Below are positions 1 through 10,216 of a stretch of 44,320 nucleotides of DNA, piece after piece. Positions within the stretch are counted from its first letter, which is position 1; each line of letters opens with the position of its first letter. The position numbers were made by a program, and so were the translations under genes. The notes below the pieces were generated by a model, which was not told the DNA's origin, did no database searches, and saw only the letters and a list, made by a program, of their open reading frames with translations. This DNA is from Spirochaetia bacterium (lineage in GTDB: Bacteria > Spirochaetota > Leptospiria > Turneriellales > JAOUFE01): assembly GCA_029858425.1 (NCBI GenBank), contig JAOUFE010000003.1, forward strand, positions 1-44,320, in the 5' to 3' direction.

Positions 1-591
1 GATGAAGTGGATTTTTTACACCTTGATGTCATGGACGGTCATTTTGTTCCGCAGTTATCTTACGGAGAAGCCATTTGTGAAGCCATTTCAAAGGAAACCA
101 GCATCCCCCTTGATGTGCACTTGATGGTTTCTGCGCCTGAAAAAGAAGTTCCAAAATATTTTGCCATGAAGCCTGGTTATATTACATTTCACTACGAAAC
201 CACAAGTTTTCCCATACGACTTTCACAAAGCATTCGAAGTCAGGGAATAAAGGCCGGTCTTGCTGTTAATCCAGTAACTCCGGTTGAAGCCATTTTTGAT
301 TTAATCCCGTATTTTGATATGTTTTTAATTATGAGCATTGAGCCGGGTTTTTACGGGCAGAGTTTCCTGGAAATATCGTACGACAGGATCGAACGCTTTT
401 CAAGAATGCGCCGCAAGTATTGCGAAAAAACCGGAAATGAAGTATTCATTGAGATCGACGGAGGGGTAAATGATCAAAACATTTGTTCCCTGAAGGATGC
501 CGGAACAGATATCTGCGTAGCTGGCTCTTTTGTATTTAAAGGCGGCAACCCTCAAGAAAAAATAAATCTCCTCAAGACAAAATGTCTGTAA
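1..591 (+). CDS. rpe: Ribulose-phosphate 3-epimerase (5' end outside window)
   Basis: Frame open from base 1; motifs FLHLDVMDGHFVPQLSYG, DVHLMV, MSIEPGFYGQSF, EIDGGV typical of Rpe. Confidence 0.93.
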   Translation, partial: DEVDFLHLDVMDGHFVPQLSYGEAICEAISKETSIPLDVHLMVSAPEKEVPKYFAMKPGYITFHYETTSFPIRLSQSIRSQGIKAGLAVNPVTPVEAIFDLIPYFDMFLIMSIEPGFYGQSFLEISYDRIERFSRMRRKYCEKTGNEVFIEIDGGVNDQNICSLKDAGTDICVAGSFVFKGGNPQEKINLLKTKCL

Positions 592-1451
592 TGCAAACAC
601 CAGAACCTCCCCTGACAACAGCCATAAGCCCTTGCCCTAACGATACTTTTGTATTTTATCACTTTTTAAATGATCCGCAAAACAAAGAAAAATATCAGCC
701 GGTATTTCTGGATATTGAAGAACTCAATCTCGGCATGATAAATAAAAAATGGGATATTGTAAAAGCTTCTTTTCCCATGGGGGCGGTTCTGGAAGAGTCT
801 TATGAATTGCTGCCTTCAGGTTCCGCTCTCGGTTATGGCGTTGGTCCAGTTGCGGTATACCGGGATGAAGATATTTTTCAAAAAGATAGATGGATTATCG
901 GCCTCCCGGGAGAGCACACTACCGCTCATTTTTTATGGAATTATTATTTTAAAACAATGAAGGACAAAATTCCCCAAAATATAGAAAAAAAGTATTTGTA
1001 TTTTGGCGCTATTATGGAAAAAACGGCTTCGGGAGATCTTGATATGGGAATAATTATTCATGAAGGACGTTTTGTTTTTAAAAATTTAAAACTGAAGATG
1101 TATCGGGATCTCGGAGAGTTCTGGGAAAAACAAACAGGACTTCCGGCGCCTCTTGGGGGAATTTTTATAAGAAAGGATCTACCTGAAAGTAAAAAGAAAA
1201 TGGCGGCCTCGGATCTTAAAAAGAGCGTTTCTGATGCCATGCAGCAAAAATCTGAAAATAGTGAAATCTACCAACAAAGAATACTGCCGTATATCAAAAA
1301 ATATTCACAGGAACTCCCGGATGATGTTGTTGAAAAGCATATTGAGTACTATGTCAATGCGGATACGGTCGAACTATCGCCGCGCGCCCGTGAAGCAATA
1401 AATCTCATGTTCTCGATTCATAAAGGAATGGAAAAAAATGGACTTAAATAA
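582..1451 (+). CDS. mqnD: 1,4-dihydroxy-6-naphthoate synthase (futalosine menaquinone pathway)
   Basis: SPCPNDTFVFYHF N-terminus, GYGVGPVAV, LPGEHTTAHFL; overlaps rpe by 10 bp. Confidence 0.88.
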   Translation: MSVMQTPEPPLTTAISPCPNDTFVFYHFLNDPQNKEKYQPVFLDIEELNLGMINKKWDIVKASFPMGAVLEESYELLPSGSALGYGVGPVAVYRDEDIFQKDRWIIGLPGEHTTAHFLWNYYFKTMKDKIPQNIEKKYLYFGAIMEKTASGDLDMGIIIHEGRFVFKNLKLKMYRDLGEFWEKQTGLPAPLGGIFIRKDLPESKKKMAASDLKKSVSDAMQQKSENSEIYQQRILPYIKKYSQELPDDVVEKHIEYYVNADTVELSPRAREAINLMFSIHKGMEKNGLK

Positions 1452-2037
1452 TATAGATAAAAAAATAATTCAAATTCGCAAAAACCTGAAAAATATTATT
1501 GTTTCAAGGTCGTATCGGGAAAATCACCGTGAGATGTACACGCTGGCTTCGGGAAAAAAAAGCCCTTACTATTTTGATCTAAAGCAAACATTGCTGCATC
1601 CCCAATTTCTCACAGAAGCGGCAGAGGCATTGTTTTATTTAATGTTGAAAAATCTGCGGCAAATGCCCGCAGCTATTGGCGGCTTAACCATGGGAGCCGA
1701 TCCTCTGATTTATGCCATTTCCATCTTATCGCTGGAGTCTGGAACTTTAATATATCCTTTTGTAATCCGGAAAGAGGCCAAAGATCATGGCAGCAAAAAA
1801 CGCATTGAGGGACTGGTCTCCGAGGTAAATACCGCCGCCAGCATTGTTTTAATTGATGACGTGATAACTACCGGCAGGTCTACTATAAAAGCCCTTTTAG
1901 CTTTGAAAGAAACCGGATATCAGCCAACGGATGCGTTTTGTGTGGTCGACCGCCTCGAGGGCGGAAGGGAAAATCTTGCGCAAGCAGGAATTAGACTACA
2001 CAGCCTGTTTGATTTAAATGATTTTATTTCAAAATAA
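1438..2037 (+). CDS. pyrE: Orotate phosphoribosyltransferase
   Basis: ASGKKSPYYFDLKQTLLHP and PRPP motif VLIDDVITTGRST; overlaps mqnD by 14 bp. Confidence 0.9.
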   Translation: MDLNNIDKKIIQIRKNLKNIIVSRSYRENHREMYTLASGKKSPYYFDLKQTLLHPQFLTEAAEALFYLMLKNLRQMPAAIGGLTMGADPLIYAISILSLESGTLIYPFVIRKEAKDHGSKKRIEGLVSEVNTAASIVLIDDVITTGRSTIKALLALKETGYQPTDAFCVVDRLEGGRENLAQAGIRLHSLFDLNDFISK

Positions 2038-2096
2038 GAGCCCAAACGCTTCAACCGTCTGACCCACATTCCTGTGTCGATTGTTCCAGGTATCGT

Positions 2097-2981
2097 TTAT
2101 TTCAGTCTTGGGCGAAACATTTCCAGTATTTTATCTTTTGCTACTGCCTTTGGCTTCAATTCGTTTTGAAGTTCCTTAAGTAAATCCGTATAGCTTGGAC
2201 CCGGGTTTGGATCTTTGTAAAAGATTCCTGTATGCAGTTTATCTCCATATTGATGAGCAATTTCAATAGCCTTAAACTTGTCAGACGGATCATGGTTTAA
2301 TTCTTCCAGATTTACCATAACTTCTTTTTGTCCTTTAATCATATCCCTCTCTTCGCCGTAGGTCACACAGGGCGATTGAATGTTTACAAAGGAAAAGCCC
2401 GGGAATCGTATGGCCTCTTCAAGGATTTTAGTCAATCCTTTCATATCGCCGGGAGTTCCCTGCGCTACAAATTTTGCTCCGTAACTTAAAGTGTATAGGA
2501 GAGGATTTACCGCTTCTTCCATGCTACCATATGTCGTTGAAACTGTTTTTAATCCTTTCCGGGAAGTAGGAGATACCTGGCCTTTGGTTAATCCATAGAT
2601 AAAATTATCCATAACAAGAAATGTAATATCCGGATTTTTGCGGATAATGTGAGGAATGTGACCTCCACCGATTGAAAAACCATCTCCGTCGCCGCTGGCG
2701 ACAATTACAGTTAGATCAGGATTGGCCGTTTTTACTCCCAGGGAAATAGGAAGCGCCCGGCCATGAACCGCGTTAAATCCGTAAGATGTGGCATAACCCG
2801 GAATCCGGCTGGAACATCCAATACCGCTGACAAATGCAAGTTCATGCGGCGGCTTGCCAATTTCAGCAAGCGCTCGATATAGCGCCGTTAATACTCCGAA
2901 GTCGCCGCAACCTGGACACCAGATGGGCTTTAAATCGCTTTTAAAATCTTTTGGAACGAATTGTGCAGTTGCTGTACTCAT
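2097..2981 (-). CDS. 2-oxoacid:acceptor oxidoreductase, beta subunit (TPP-binding)
   Basis: WCPGCGDFGVLTAL, GIGCSSRIPGY, ASGDGDGFSIGGGH; KorB/OorB-like. Confidence 0.9.
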   Translation of the reverse strand: MSTATAQFVPKDFKSDLKPIWCPGCGDFGVLTALYRALAEIGKPPHELAFVSGIGCSSRIPGYATSYGFNAVHGRALPISLGVKTANPDLTVIVASGDGDGFSIGGGHIPHIIRKNPDITFLVMDNFIYGLTKGQVSPTSRKGLKTVSTTYGSMEEAVNPLLYTLSYGAKFVAQGTPGDMKGLTKILEEAIRFPGFSFVNIQSPCVTYGEERDMIKGQKEVMVNLEELNHDPSDKFKAIEIAHQYGDKLHTGIFYKDPNPGPSYTDLLKELQNELKPKAVAKDKILEMFRPRLK

Positions 2982-2998
2982 AATATTTCTCCTGTTAA

Positions 2999-4741
2999 TT
3001 ATAGTTCTTTAATTTTCTTTAAAATTTCATGTTCCCCAAAAGGATTGGATCCCGCTTTTGCAAAGGACTTTAGTCCATCTGGAACATTTACAAACATTCG
3101 TATTATATGGTATAATTGACCAAGAACATTTTGTTCTATTACCAGTCCTTTTTTTACCGATTTAAAATAATCCATATATACGGATTCGGCCACAGGAAAT
3201 AGCAATTTGGGAACCAGTAGTTTCACTTTAATTCCTTCGGCCTCTGCAAGATCCCGGGCTTCCATGGCTACTCCTGCAACGGTACCCCAGCTTATCATAC
3301 ACAGCTCGGCATCCGATGGGCCAAAGGTTGAAAACAGGTCTGATCGTTTCTTCAAAGGATCCAGTTTTCTGGTTCTTTTCTCAATCATTTTTGCGTGAAG
3401 TTCTCCGCTGGAAGTTGGCGCCCCGGACTCCGAATGTTCGATACCGGCGGCAAGATAATTTCCATGCAGCATTCCTGGATGAGAAACGGGGCTGATATGA
3501 TTTTCAGTAAACTTGAATCTTTCATAATTCTCCATTTCTGCTTCAGTAGGTAGCTGACGATTAATTATTTTAAAAGCGCTAACATCTATTTCATCAATAA
3601 CTTCTTTTCTCTGGGAAAGCTCCTGATCCGATAAAATGATTACCGGTGTTTGGTAATATTCTGCAATGTTAAACGCTTCTACGGTCGTTGAAAACATATC
3701 GTGAACATCTACTGGAGCAAGTATTGGTCTGACTACATCGCCATGCGCAGAAAATGCCGCTTGAAACAAATCGGCCTGTTCACTTTTTGTGGGGATTCCT
3801 GTTGAGGGGCCGCCCCTTTGAACATTTACAATGACCATGGGAAGTTCGGCCATGGTAGCCAGGCCGAAAATTTCGGATTTTAAAGACATTCCAGGACCGG
3901 ATGTTGCGGTAAGCGCTTTTTTACCAGCAAACGAAGCTCCAATAACCGAGGCAACTCCGGCAATTTCGTCTTCCATTTGAATCATGGAACCGCCGTATTT
4001 CCAGATTTCCCGATTAAGCAGTTGCATAATTTCAGATGATGGGGTAATGGGATAACCGCCAAAAAATTCGCAGCCTGAGAAAATAGCGGCTGCCGCGCAG
4101 ATGTCATTGCCATCGGTCAGCAGCTTTCCCTTTGCTCCGGCTGGAGGCTTGCTTATCGTAATGTCTTTATCAGAAATCGGGTTTTCCTTTGCATATTTAA
4201 CGCCTTCGTAAAAAGCATCCTCATTTCCCTTTAAGACTTCCGGGCCTTTTTTGGTAAATTTATTTCGAATACCGGTAATAATTCCGTCTTCGGCAATTCC
4301 AAACCAGCCTGATATTAATCCCAGAACAACTGTATTTTTTGCGCGATTTGTTTTTGCAGTATTTACGGCCATTTCTTCTATGGGTATGGAAAGTACTTTG
4401 AAGGGCTTTCCTTTAACAGGTATATTTTCCGGCGCAATGCCCGTATTTGAATCGTAAATTACAATGGTTTTTTCTGTTATAGGTAATTCGGCGCCAAACT
4501 TCAGGAAATCTTCCCAGTTTAGAGCAATGGCAACATCCAGATACTCGCCAATACTTCGAACGGGACTTGTTGATACCCGAATTTTCATGGAAGATTCTCC
4601 TCCCCGAATTTGCGGCCCAAAGCTTTTCGTTAATAATGCATGATACCCGTCAATAGCAAGTGCGGTAATAAGCGAATCACCTGCCGAAACAACCCCGTCT
4701 CCGCCGGCTCCAGCCATACCAATGATTAGATTTTTATTCAT
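2999..4741 (-). CDS. 2-oxoacid:acceptor oxidoreductase, fused gamma-alpha subunit
   Basis: N-terminal gamma domain (GAGGDGVVSAGDSL, GPQIRGGESS) then alpha domain (GYPITPSSEIMQLL, ATSGPGMSLKSE). Confidence 0.9.
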   Translation of the reverse strand: MNKNLIIGMAGAGGDGVVSAGDSLITALAIDGYHALLTKSFGPQIRGGESSMKIRVSTSPVRSIGEYLDVAIALNWEDFLKFGAELPITEKTIVIYDSNTGIAPENIPVKGKPFKVLSIPIEEMAVNTAKTNRAKNTVVLGLISGWFGIAEDGIITGIRNKFTKKGPEVLKGNEDAFYEGVKYAKENPISDKDITISKPPAGAKGKLLTDGNDICAAAAIFSGCEFFGGYPITPSSEIMQLLNREIWKYGGSMIQMEDEIAGVASVIGASFAGKKALTATSGPGMSLKSEIFGLATMAELPMVIVNVQRGGPSTGIPTKSEQADLFQAAFSAHGDVVRPILAPVDVHDMFSTTVEAFNIAEYYQTPVIILSDQELSQRKEVIDEIDVSAFKIINRQLPTEAEMENYERFKFTENHISPVSHPGMLHGNYLAAGIEHSESGAPTSSGELHAKMIEKRTRKLDPLKKRSDLFSTFGPSDAELCMISWGTVAGVAMEARDLAEAEGIKVKLLVPKLLFPVAESVYMDYFKSVKKGLVIEQNVLGQLYHIIRMFVNVPDGLKSFAKAGSNPFGEHEILKKIKEL

Positions 4742-4879
4742 GATGAACCCCTAAAATAATTTTAATGAAGTTTGCATTTTTACACTTCATCTGAAAGTAA
4801 AGCAAATTTTAGTACATATCCTGTCAAGCGGAGCGATTAATGAACATAACGAAACTGTAAAAAATATTTTTATACATTA

Positions 4880-4932
4880 GGGCATGAATTGCGAAAATTG
4901 TTTCATTCTGGAAGAATTGTGCCCTTTTTTTG
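4880..4932 (+). terminator. Candidate intrinsic terminator with no obvious upstream + strand gene
   Basis: GGGCATGAATT...AATTGTGCCC stem followed by TTTTTTT, in the divergent korA/galU intergenic region. Confidence 0.4.
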
Positions 4933-5135
4933 TTACAAAATGCGCAAAACCCCGTTTTCCTGCTCAAATATATATACTGGATCAGGAATTCATCTCTGCA
5001 ATTTCCGCTACTCCATTGCGGTTGCTTTTATGCCAAATTTGAGCAATTTTGGATAAATTTTGGATAATTATAAATTGTCGAATCCAATCTGGATTTTTAT
5101 TTTGACAGTCGATCTGCTCAAATCCATGTGGTATC

Positions 5136-5957
5136 ATGTTATCTACATGTCTATTTCCGGCTGCCGGATATGGTACGCGATTTCTGCCGGCAACCAAGGC
5201 AATACCAAAGGAAATGCTTCCGGTATTAACCAAACCTTTGCTGCAATATGGCGTAGAAGAAGCTCTTGCTGCCGGTTTCCAGAATATGGCCATCGTTACC
5301 GGGAGAGGAAAACGCGCCATTGAAGATCACTTTGACGTAAGTTACGAACTCGAGCATCAAATCAAGAATACAGACAAGGAATACCATCTTACCGAAATTC
5401 GGGAAATTATGGACAAATGCAACTTCATATATACGCGGCAAAATGAAATGAAGGGGCTGGGACATGCTATTTTAACCGGCAGACCTCTCGTGAATCAAAA
5501 GGCTTTTGCTGTTTTGCTTGCTGATGATTTATGTGCCGCAGATGAAGGCGTTTTATCGCAGATGGTAAAAATATATGAAAAATACAATTGCTCGGTAGTG
5601 GCGATTCAGGAAGTGGAAAAAAGTCAGGTAAACAGATATGGAATTATCGCAGGAGAAAAGCTTGACGATCAATGCTATCGGGTAAACAATATGATTGAAA
5701 AACCTTCTCCCGAAGAAGCGCCTTCAAATCTTGCCATAATAGGCCGGTACATTTTAACTTCTGATATTTTCGATTTGCTGGCAGATCAAAAACCGGGTAA
5801 AAATGGGGAAATACAAATCACCGACTCGCTGATGAAGCAGGCGCAGCAGGGTAAAGTCATCGCGTATAAATTTCATGGTCGCCGGTTTGACTGCGGAAAT
5901 CTGGATGGCTTTATGGATGCGTCAAACTTTTTTTATACCCAATTCAAGGAGCGGTAA
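5136..5957 (+). CDS. galU: UTP--glucose-1-phosphate uridylyltransferase
   Basis: FPAAGYGTRFLPATKAIPKEMLPV; LLADD; IEKPSPEEAPSNLAIIGRYIL. Confidence 0.95.
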   Translation: MLSTCLFPAAGYGTRFLPATKAIPKEMLPVLTKPLLQYGVEEALAAGFQNMAIVTGRGKRAIEDHFDVSYELEHQIKNTDKEYHLTEIREIMDKCNFIYTRQNEMKGLGHAILTGRPLVNQKAFAVLLADDLCAADEGVLSQMVKIYEKYNCSVVAIQEVEKSQVNRYGIIAGEKLDDQCYRVNNMIEKPSPEEAPSNLAIIGRYILTSDIFDLLADQKPGKNGEIQITDSLMKQAQQGKVIAYKFHGRRFDCGNLDGFMDASNFFYTQFKER

Positions 5958-5958
5958 A

Positions 5959-7056
5959 ATGGTACCATTTATTGACTTAAAATCACAGTATAAGATAATT
6001 CAAAAAAATATCGGGGACGCAATAAAGAAAGTTCTGGACCATGGCCAGTATATCAATGGACCTGAAATTATTCAGCTTGAGGAAATGCTTGCCCGGTATG
6101 TTGGAGCAAAACATTGTATTGTATGTTCCAGCGGTACGGATGCGCTGTTGATGGCGCTCATGGCCATAGAAATAAAACCTGGCGACGAGATTATTACAAC
6201 TCCATTTACTTTTATAGCGACCGCAGAAGTTGTTGCGCTTATTGGCGCGACCCCGGTTTTTGTGGACATTGATTCCAAAACCTACAATATAGATCCTGCT
6301 CTCATTGAAAAAAAAATTACCAAAAGAACCAAAGCCATAATGCCGGTTTCGCTTTACGGGCAATGCGCTGATTTTGATTCTATTAATAAAATTGCGGCGT
6401 CGCATAATATTCCCGTTATTGAAGACGCCGCTCAAAGTTTTGGGGCAGAGTATAATGGCCGAAAATCATGCGCATTGAGTACTATCGGCTGCACCAGTTT
6501 TTTCCCGTCAAAGCCGCTTGGCGCATATGGGGATGGAGGCGCAATATTTACGGATAACGACGACCTCGCAAAACTTTTTAAACAAATCAGGGAACATGGT
6601 CAGGATCGCCGATATAACCATCCGGTGTTGGGGTTAAACGCCAGAATGGATTCCATTCAGGCCGCTGTATTAATTGCCAAAATGAGTATATTCCCCGGTG
6701 AGATTGCCGCCCGAATAAAAATTGGAGAAAACTATTCCAGAAACCTGGGAAATGTGGCTACCACTCCTTTTATCGCAAGAGGAAATTCTTCTGTCTACGC
6801 ACAATACACGATTCTAATTGAAAACCGGGATACGTTTGCCGAAAATCTGAAAGAAAATGGAATTCCAACAGCGGTTCACTACCCCATACCATTGCACCTG
6901 CAACCTGTATTTGCCTACCTGAAAGAAGCCAAAGGGTCTTATCCGGTATCCGAGCGGACAGCAGAACAGGTAATTAGTTTGCCCATGCATCCATATCTTT
7001 CCGGCGAAGATCAAATAAAAATCATAGATTCCGTAAAGCGTGCGTTAAAAAAATAA
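5959..7056 (+). CDS. DegT/DnrJ/EryC1/StrS-family sugar aminotransferase
   Basis: MVPFIDLKSQYK start; CSSGTDALLMALMA; EDAAQSFGAEYNGRKS; SFFPSKPLGAYGDGG (PLP lysine). Start reassigned from the longer ORF at 5875, which overlaps galU. Confidence 0.93.
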   Translation: MVPFIDLKSQYKIIQKNIGDAIKKVLDHGQYINGPEIIQLEEMLARYVGAKHCIVCSSGTDALLMALMAIEIKPGDEIITTPFTFIATAEVVALIGATPVFVDIDSKTYNIDPALIEKKITKRTKAIMPVSLYGQCADFDSINKIAASHNIPVIEDAAQSFGAEYNGRKSCALSTIGCTSFFPSKPLGAYGDGGAIFTDNDDLAKLFKQIREHGQDRRYNHPVLGLNARMDSIQAAVLIAKMSIFPGEIAARIKIGENYSRNLGNVATTPFIARGNSSVYAQYTILIENRDTFAENLKENGIPTAVHYPIPLHLQPVFAYLKEAKGSYPVSERTAEQVISLPMHPYLSGEDQIKIIDSVKRALKK

Positions 7057-7077
7057 TAATTTCTTGAGGAGATGAAT

Positions 7078-8445
7078 ATGACCAATATTGTTCTATGCGG
7101 CGGAAGCGGTACGCGCTTATGGCCGCTCAGTCGAAAACTCCTTCCCAAGCAATTTGTAAAAATATTTGACAACAAATCTCTATTCCAGATGACTCTGGAA
7201 AGAAACCAAAATCATGCAAAAAAATTTTTAATCGTTACCAATGCTGAACAATACTTTCTTGCGCAGGACCAGGCGCTTGCACAGGGATGTACTGCTATTG
7301 ATATCATTCTGGAGCCAGTTGGAAGAAATACGGCGCCAGCTATTGCGTTGGCATGTCTGGATATTAATCCGGAAGAAATTGTATTGGTTACTCCCTCCGA
7401 TCACTTGATAAAGAACGCAAAGGATTACGAGGCCTCGGTGGCATCAGCCGTAGAATTTGCAAAGGAAAATTATCTGGTTACATTTGGCATTCTTCCTGTT
7501 TTACCAGAGACTGGATATGGTTATATTCATTTTAACAATAATGATGTTATTGCCTTTAAGGAAAAACCCGACAGGAAAACTGCGGAGGAATACATTGACC
7601 GGGGCGATTATTACTGGAACAGCGGAATGTTTTGCTTTAAAGCCGGAGTATATCTGGATGAGTTAAAAAAACATGCGCCGGAAATTTACGAGGCATCTTT
7701 GTATGCATTCAGACAAAGTCAAAAAGATGGAGAAAGGCGAATTCGGTTGCAAGATATGGAAAAAATACCCTCCAATAGTATCGATTATGCGGTAATGGAA
7801 AAAAGCAGCAAAGTTAAGGTGGTGCCCTGCAATGCCGGCTGGAGCGATGTTGGGAGCTTTGACAGTTTGCATGAAGATATGGAGAAAAATGAAAACCATA
7901 ACGCAGGCGAAAAAGAACTCATAAATATTAACTCTTCCGGAAATCTGGTTATGGCTCAGGGGAAAATGGTGGCTCTTGTAGATATTGAAAACCTGCACAT
8001 TATAGATACTCCGGATGCTCTTCTGGTATGCAAAATGGGAAGCGGTCAGAAAGTAAAAAACGTGGTGGAAGTATTAAACCAGAAGAAACTCCAGATATCG
8101 GACACACATGTAACTATCTACAGACCCTGGGGTTCATTTACGGTTCTTGAAGAAGGTCCTGCTTACAAAATCAAAAGCATTATTGTAAACCCCGGAAAAA
8201 GGCTCAGCCTGCAAAAACACGAACATCGCAACGAGCACTGGGTTGTTGTAAATGGAACAGCAACCGTAACCATCGATTCTGAAATAAAAACCCTGCAGCC
8301 CAATGAATCCACATATATTCCAAAGAACGTGCTGCATCGTCTTGAAAACAAGGGAGAATCCAGTCTTGTTATTATTGAAGTTCAGGCAGGAGATTATCTT
8401 GGCGAAGACGATATCATCAGGGTGCAGGACGATTTCAAACGGTAA
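7078..8445 (+). CDS. manC: Mannose-1-phosphate guanylyltransferase / mannose-6-phosphate isomerase (type II)
   Basis: VLCGGSGTRLWPLSRKLLPKQF; TPSDHLI; C-terminal cupin RPWGSFTVLEEG...LSLQKHEHRNEHWVVV. Start at 7072 or 7078; SD TTGAGGAG favours 7078. Confidence 0.93.
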   Translation: MTNIVLCGGSGTRLWPLSRKLLPKQFVKIFDNKSLFQMTLERNQNHAKKFLIVTNAEQYFLAQDQALAQGCTAIDIILEPVGRNTAPAIALACLDINPEEIVLVTPSDHLIKNAKDYEASVASAVEFAKENYLVTFGILPVLPETGYGYIHFNNNDVIAFKEKPDRKTAEEYIDRGDYYWNSGMFCFKAGVYLDELKKHAPEIYEASLYAFRQSQKDGERRIRLQDMEKIPSNSIDYAVMEKSSKVKVVPCNAGWSDVGSFDSLHEDMEKNENHNAGEKELININSSGNLVMAQGKMVALVDIENLHIIDTPDALLVCKMGSGQKVKNVVEVLNQKKLQISDTHVTIYRPWGSFTVLEEGPAYKIKSIIVNPGKRLSLQKHEHRNEHWVVVNGTATVTIDSEIKTLQPNESTYIPKNVLHRLENKGESSLVIIEVQAGDYLGEDDIIRVQDDFKR

Positions 8446-8549
8446 ACCCCGGAGCAGGCTTCCCCATTTTTTTCTTGACATTTCACTTTTTTTCCGCTTT
8501 TGCGCAGGATTTTTGAGCGCGTTGACCGTCCGTATCCCGAATAAGATGT

Positions 8550-8698
8550 TGGGGTTATCTAAAAAGTCGGCAATGAACCACAGAGGCAGTAGAACACGGA
8601 GATTTTGACGAACTAACGCCTCAAAAAGCATTTTTTTCGCATTTTCTCCGTGCGCCCGTGTCCTCCGTGGTGATATTTTTTTCTTTTTAGACATCCCC
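8550..8698. repeat. Dispersed palindromic repeat (CCACAGAG/CACGGAG type), copy 1
   Basis: GGGG(TTA)TCTAAAAAG...CCACAGAGG...CACGGAG / CTCCGTG...CCTCCGTGGT...CTTTTTAGACATCCCC imperfect inverted repeat; related to 25024 and 14766 copies. Confidence 0.7.
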
Positions 8699-8747
8699 GC
8701 GCATTCCCCGATTGCCAAACCCGGGGAAAAATCACTCTGCCTGTAAT

Positions 8748-9428
8748 TTAAAGCATACCCTTCTCCAAAAAACTGGTATAACCGGAATGCGAAAAAACCA
8801 GGTGATCCAGAATGTTTACTCCCAGAATTTCTCCGGATCTTTGCAGTTTTTTGGTGATAAAAATATCTTCGGGACTCGGATCAGTATTGCCCGACGGATG
8901 ATTGTGGGCAAGGATAATCGATGCGGCGCGGTCTGCAATGGCATCGGCAAACACCTCCCGCGGATGGATCTGGGAACTGTTCAACAGCCCAACGGTTATA
9001 ACCCTGCGCACCATGATCTCATTTCCTCCATTGATTGTAAAAACAATGAAATGTTCCTGTTTTTTATCGCAATACGGGCGCAGCCACGCATAAACATCGG
9101 ATGCGCAATGAATTTTGTTTACGGCCGGAAATTTCTTTCTGCGCACAAACTCCATGGCGGCGCAAATGGAAAAGGCGCGGGCTTCGCCAATGCCGGGAAT
9201 TTTCATTAATCTTGAGAAAAGAGTTTTTGGATCGCTTTCGTCGACCGCATTGCTGACCAGTTCGGCAAGTTTCAGTACGCTTGTTTTGGCGGTTCCCGCG
9301 CCGAGAAATACGGCGATTAACTCCACATCCGTAAGCGCGGCAACGCCTTTGTCCCGCAACTTTTCTCTTGGCCGGTCAAAAACGGGAATTTGGGATATGT
9401 GCAGAATTTTTCCATGACTGTTGTACAT
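8748..9428 (-). CDS. radC: RadC-family (JAB/MPN domain) DNA repair-like protein
   Basis: DRPREKLRDKG, SSQIHPREVFADA, AHNHPSGNTDPSPEDI metal-binding motif. Confidence 0.95.
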   Translation of the reverse strand: MYNSHGKILHISQIPVFDRPREKLRDKGVAALTDVELIAVFLGAGTAKTSVLKLAELVSNAVDESDPKTLFSRLMKIPGIGEARAFSICAAMEFVRRKKFPAVNKIHCASDVYAWLRPYCDKKQEHFIVFTINGGNEIMVRRVITVGLLNSSQIHPREVFADAIADRAASIILAHNHPSGNTDPSPEDIFITKKLQRSGEILGVNILDHLVFSHSGYTSFLEKGML

Positions 9429-9478
9429 ACCATTGGTATAGGGGAAAACCGGATTTTTTTTCAGGATATCAAAAAAAA

Positions 9479-9994
9479 TTATTCTCGCGACAAATCGCGC
9501 AGATCATCGCCGTCGGAATCCAGAACCACATTGATCGGCAAATCATAGTCAATAAAGTCGTCCCTCTGACCGCGCTCGTTGATAATTTCAAATTCAATGG
9601 AGTTTAATATCTCATTTCTCAGGGCAACGGTTAAAAGATATTTTCCAGCCTGCAAATTCGGGTAGTTGTCAATCAGGTAGGCAATTTTTTTGGGAATCTC
9701 CAGATTTTTCAGGTCAATCTCTATCCAGCCAAGACTTTTTCGGGATAAGGAAATGGCGTATTTTTCATGGCTGATTTTCCCGGGCTGAAATGCAAACCAT
9801 AAGGTTTGATTTTCGCCAAACTGAATGGGAGATGTATATTTATTAAAATTTCCCGGGATGTAATTCTTCTTTTGAAATTCCGTAAAGCGCCGCTCGTCAA
9901 CGGAATGAAAGGCAAAACTCCCGTGATTTTTGGCGCACGAAATTAAAAAAACATTGCATACCGTCAAAACCAGCGGGAAAAATAACCTTCGCAT
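9479..9994 (-). CDS. Hypothetical lipoprotein
   Basis: N-terminal signal peptide with lipobox-like VFLISC; no family recognised. Confidence 0.65.
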   Translation of the reverse strand: MRRLFFPLVLTVCNVFLISCAKNHGSFAFHSVDERRFTEFQKKNYIPGNFNKYTSPIQFGENQTLWFAFQPGKISHEKYAISLSRKSLGWIEIDLKNLEIPKKIAYLIDNYPNLQAGKYLLTVALRNEILNSIEFEIINERGQRDDFIDYDLPINVVLDSDGDDLRDLSRE

Positions 9995-10216
9995 ACTATG
10001 ATATCGGCTGATGCGATTATTCTTTTAAAGATAATTTTTCCTGGTGCGGGGCTCGAGAATAAAAAACATGGGCGCGTATGGTTGCCAATGCCCCCCGCTC
10101 CATAACTCGCCGAACATCGTCGAAAATCTTTTCCAAAACGGCGAATTATTACGCTTCCCCCAAATGGTAAAAGCGGGGCGTCATCGCGGTGCAGGTTTCA
10201 GGAGTAGTAGCGCCGG

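Noticed and set aside
4982-5320. 112-aa minus strand ORF upstream of and within galU
   Set aside because: Overlaps the galU N-terminus and its leader; no recognisable protein features.
5983-6435. 150-aa minus strand ORF
   Set aside because: Antisense to the DegT aminotransferase; no supporting signal.
8134-8718. 194-aa minus strand ORF
   Set aside because: Mostly antisense to the manC 3' end and extends into a palindromic repeat; no protein-like signal.
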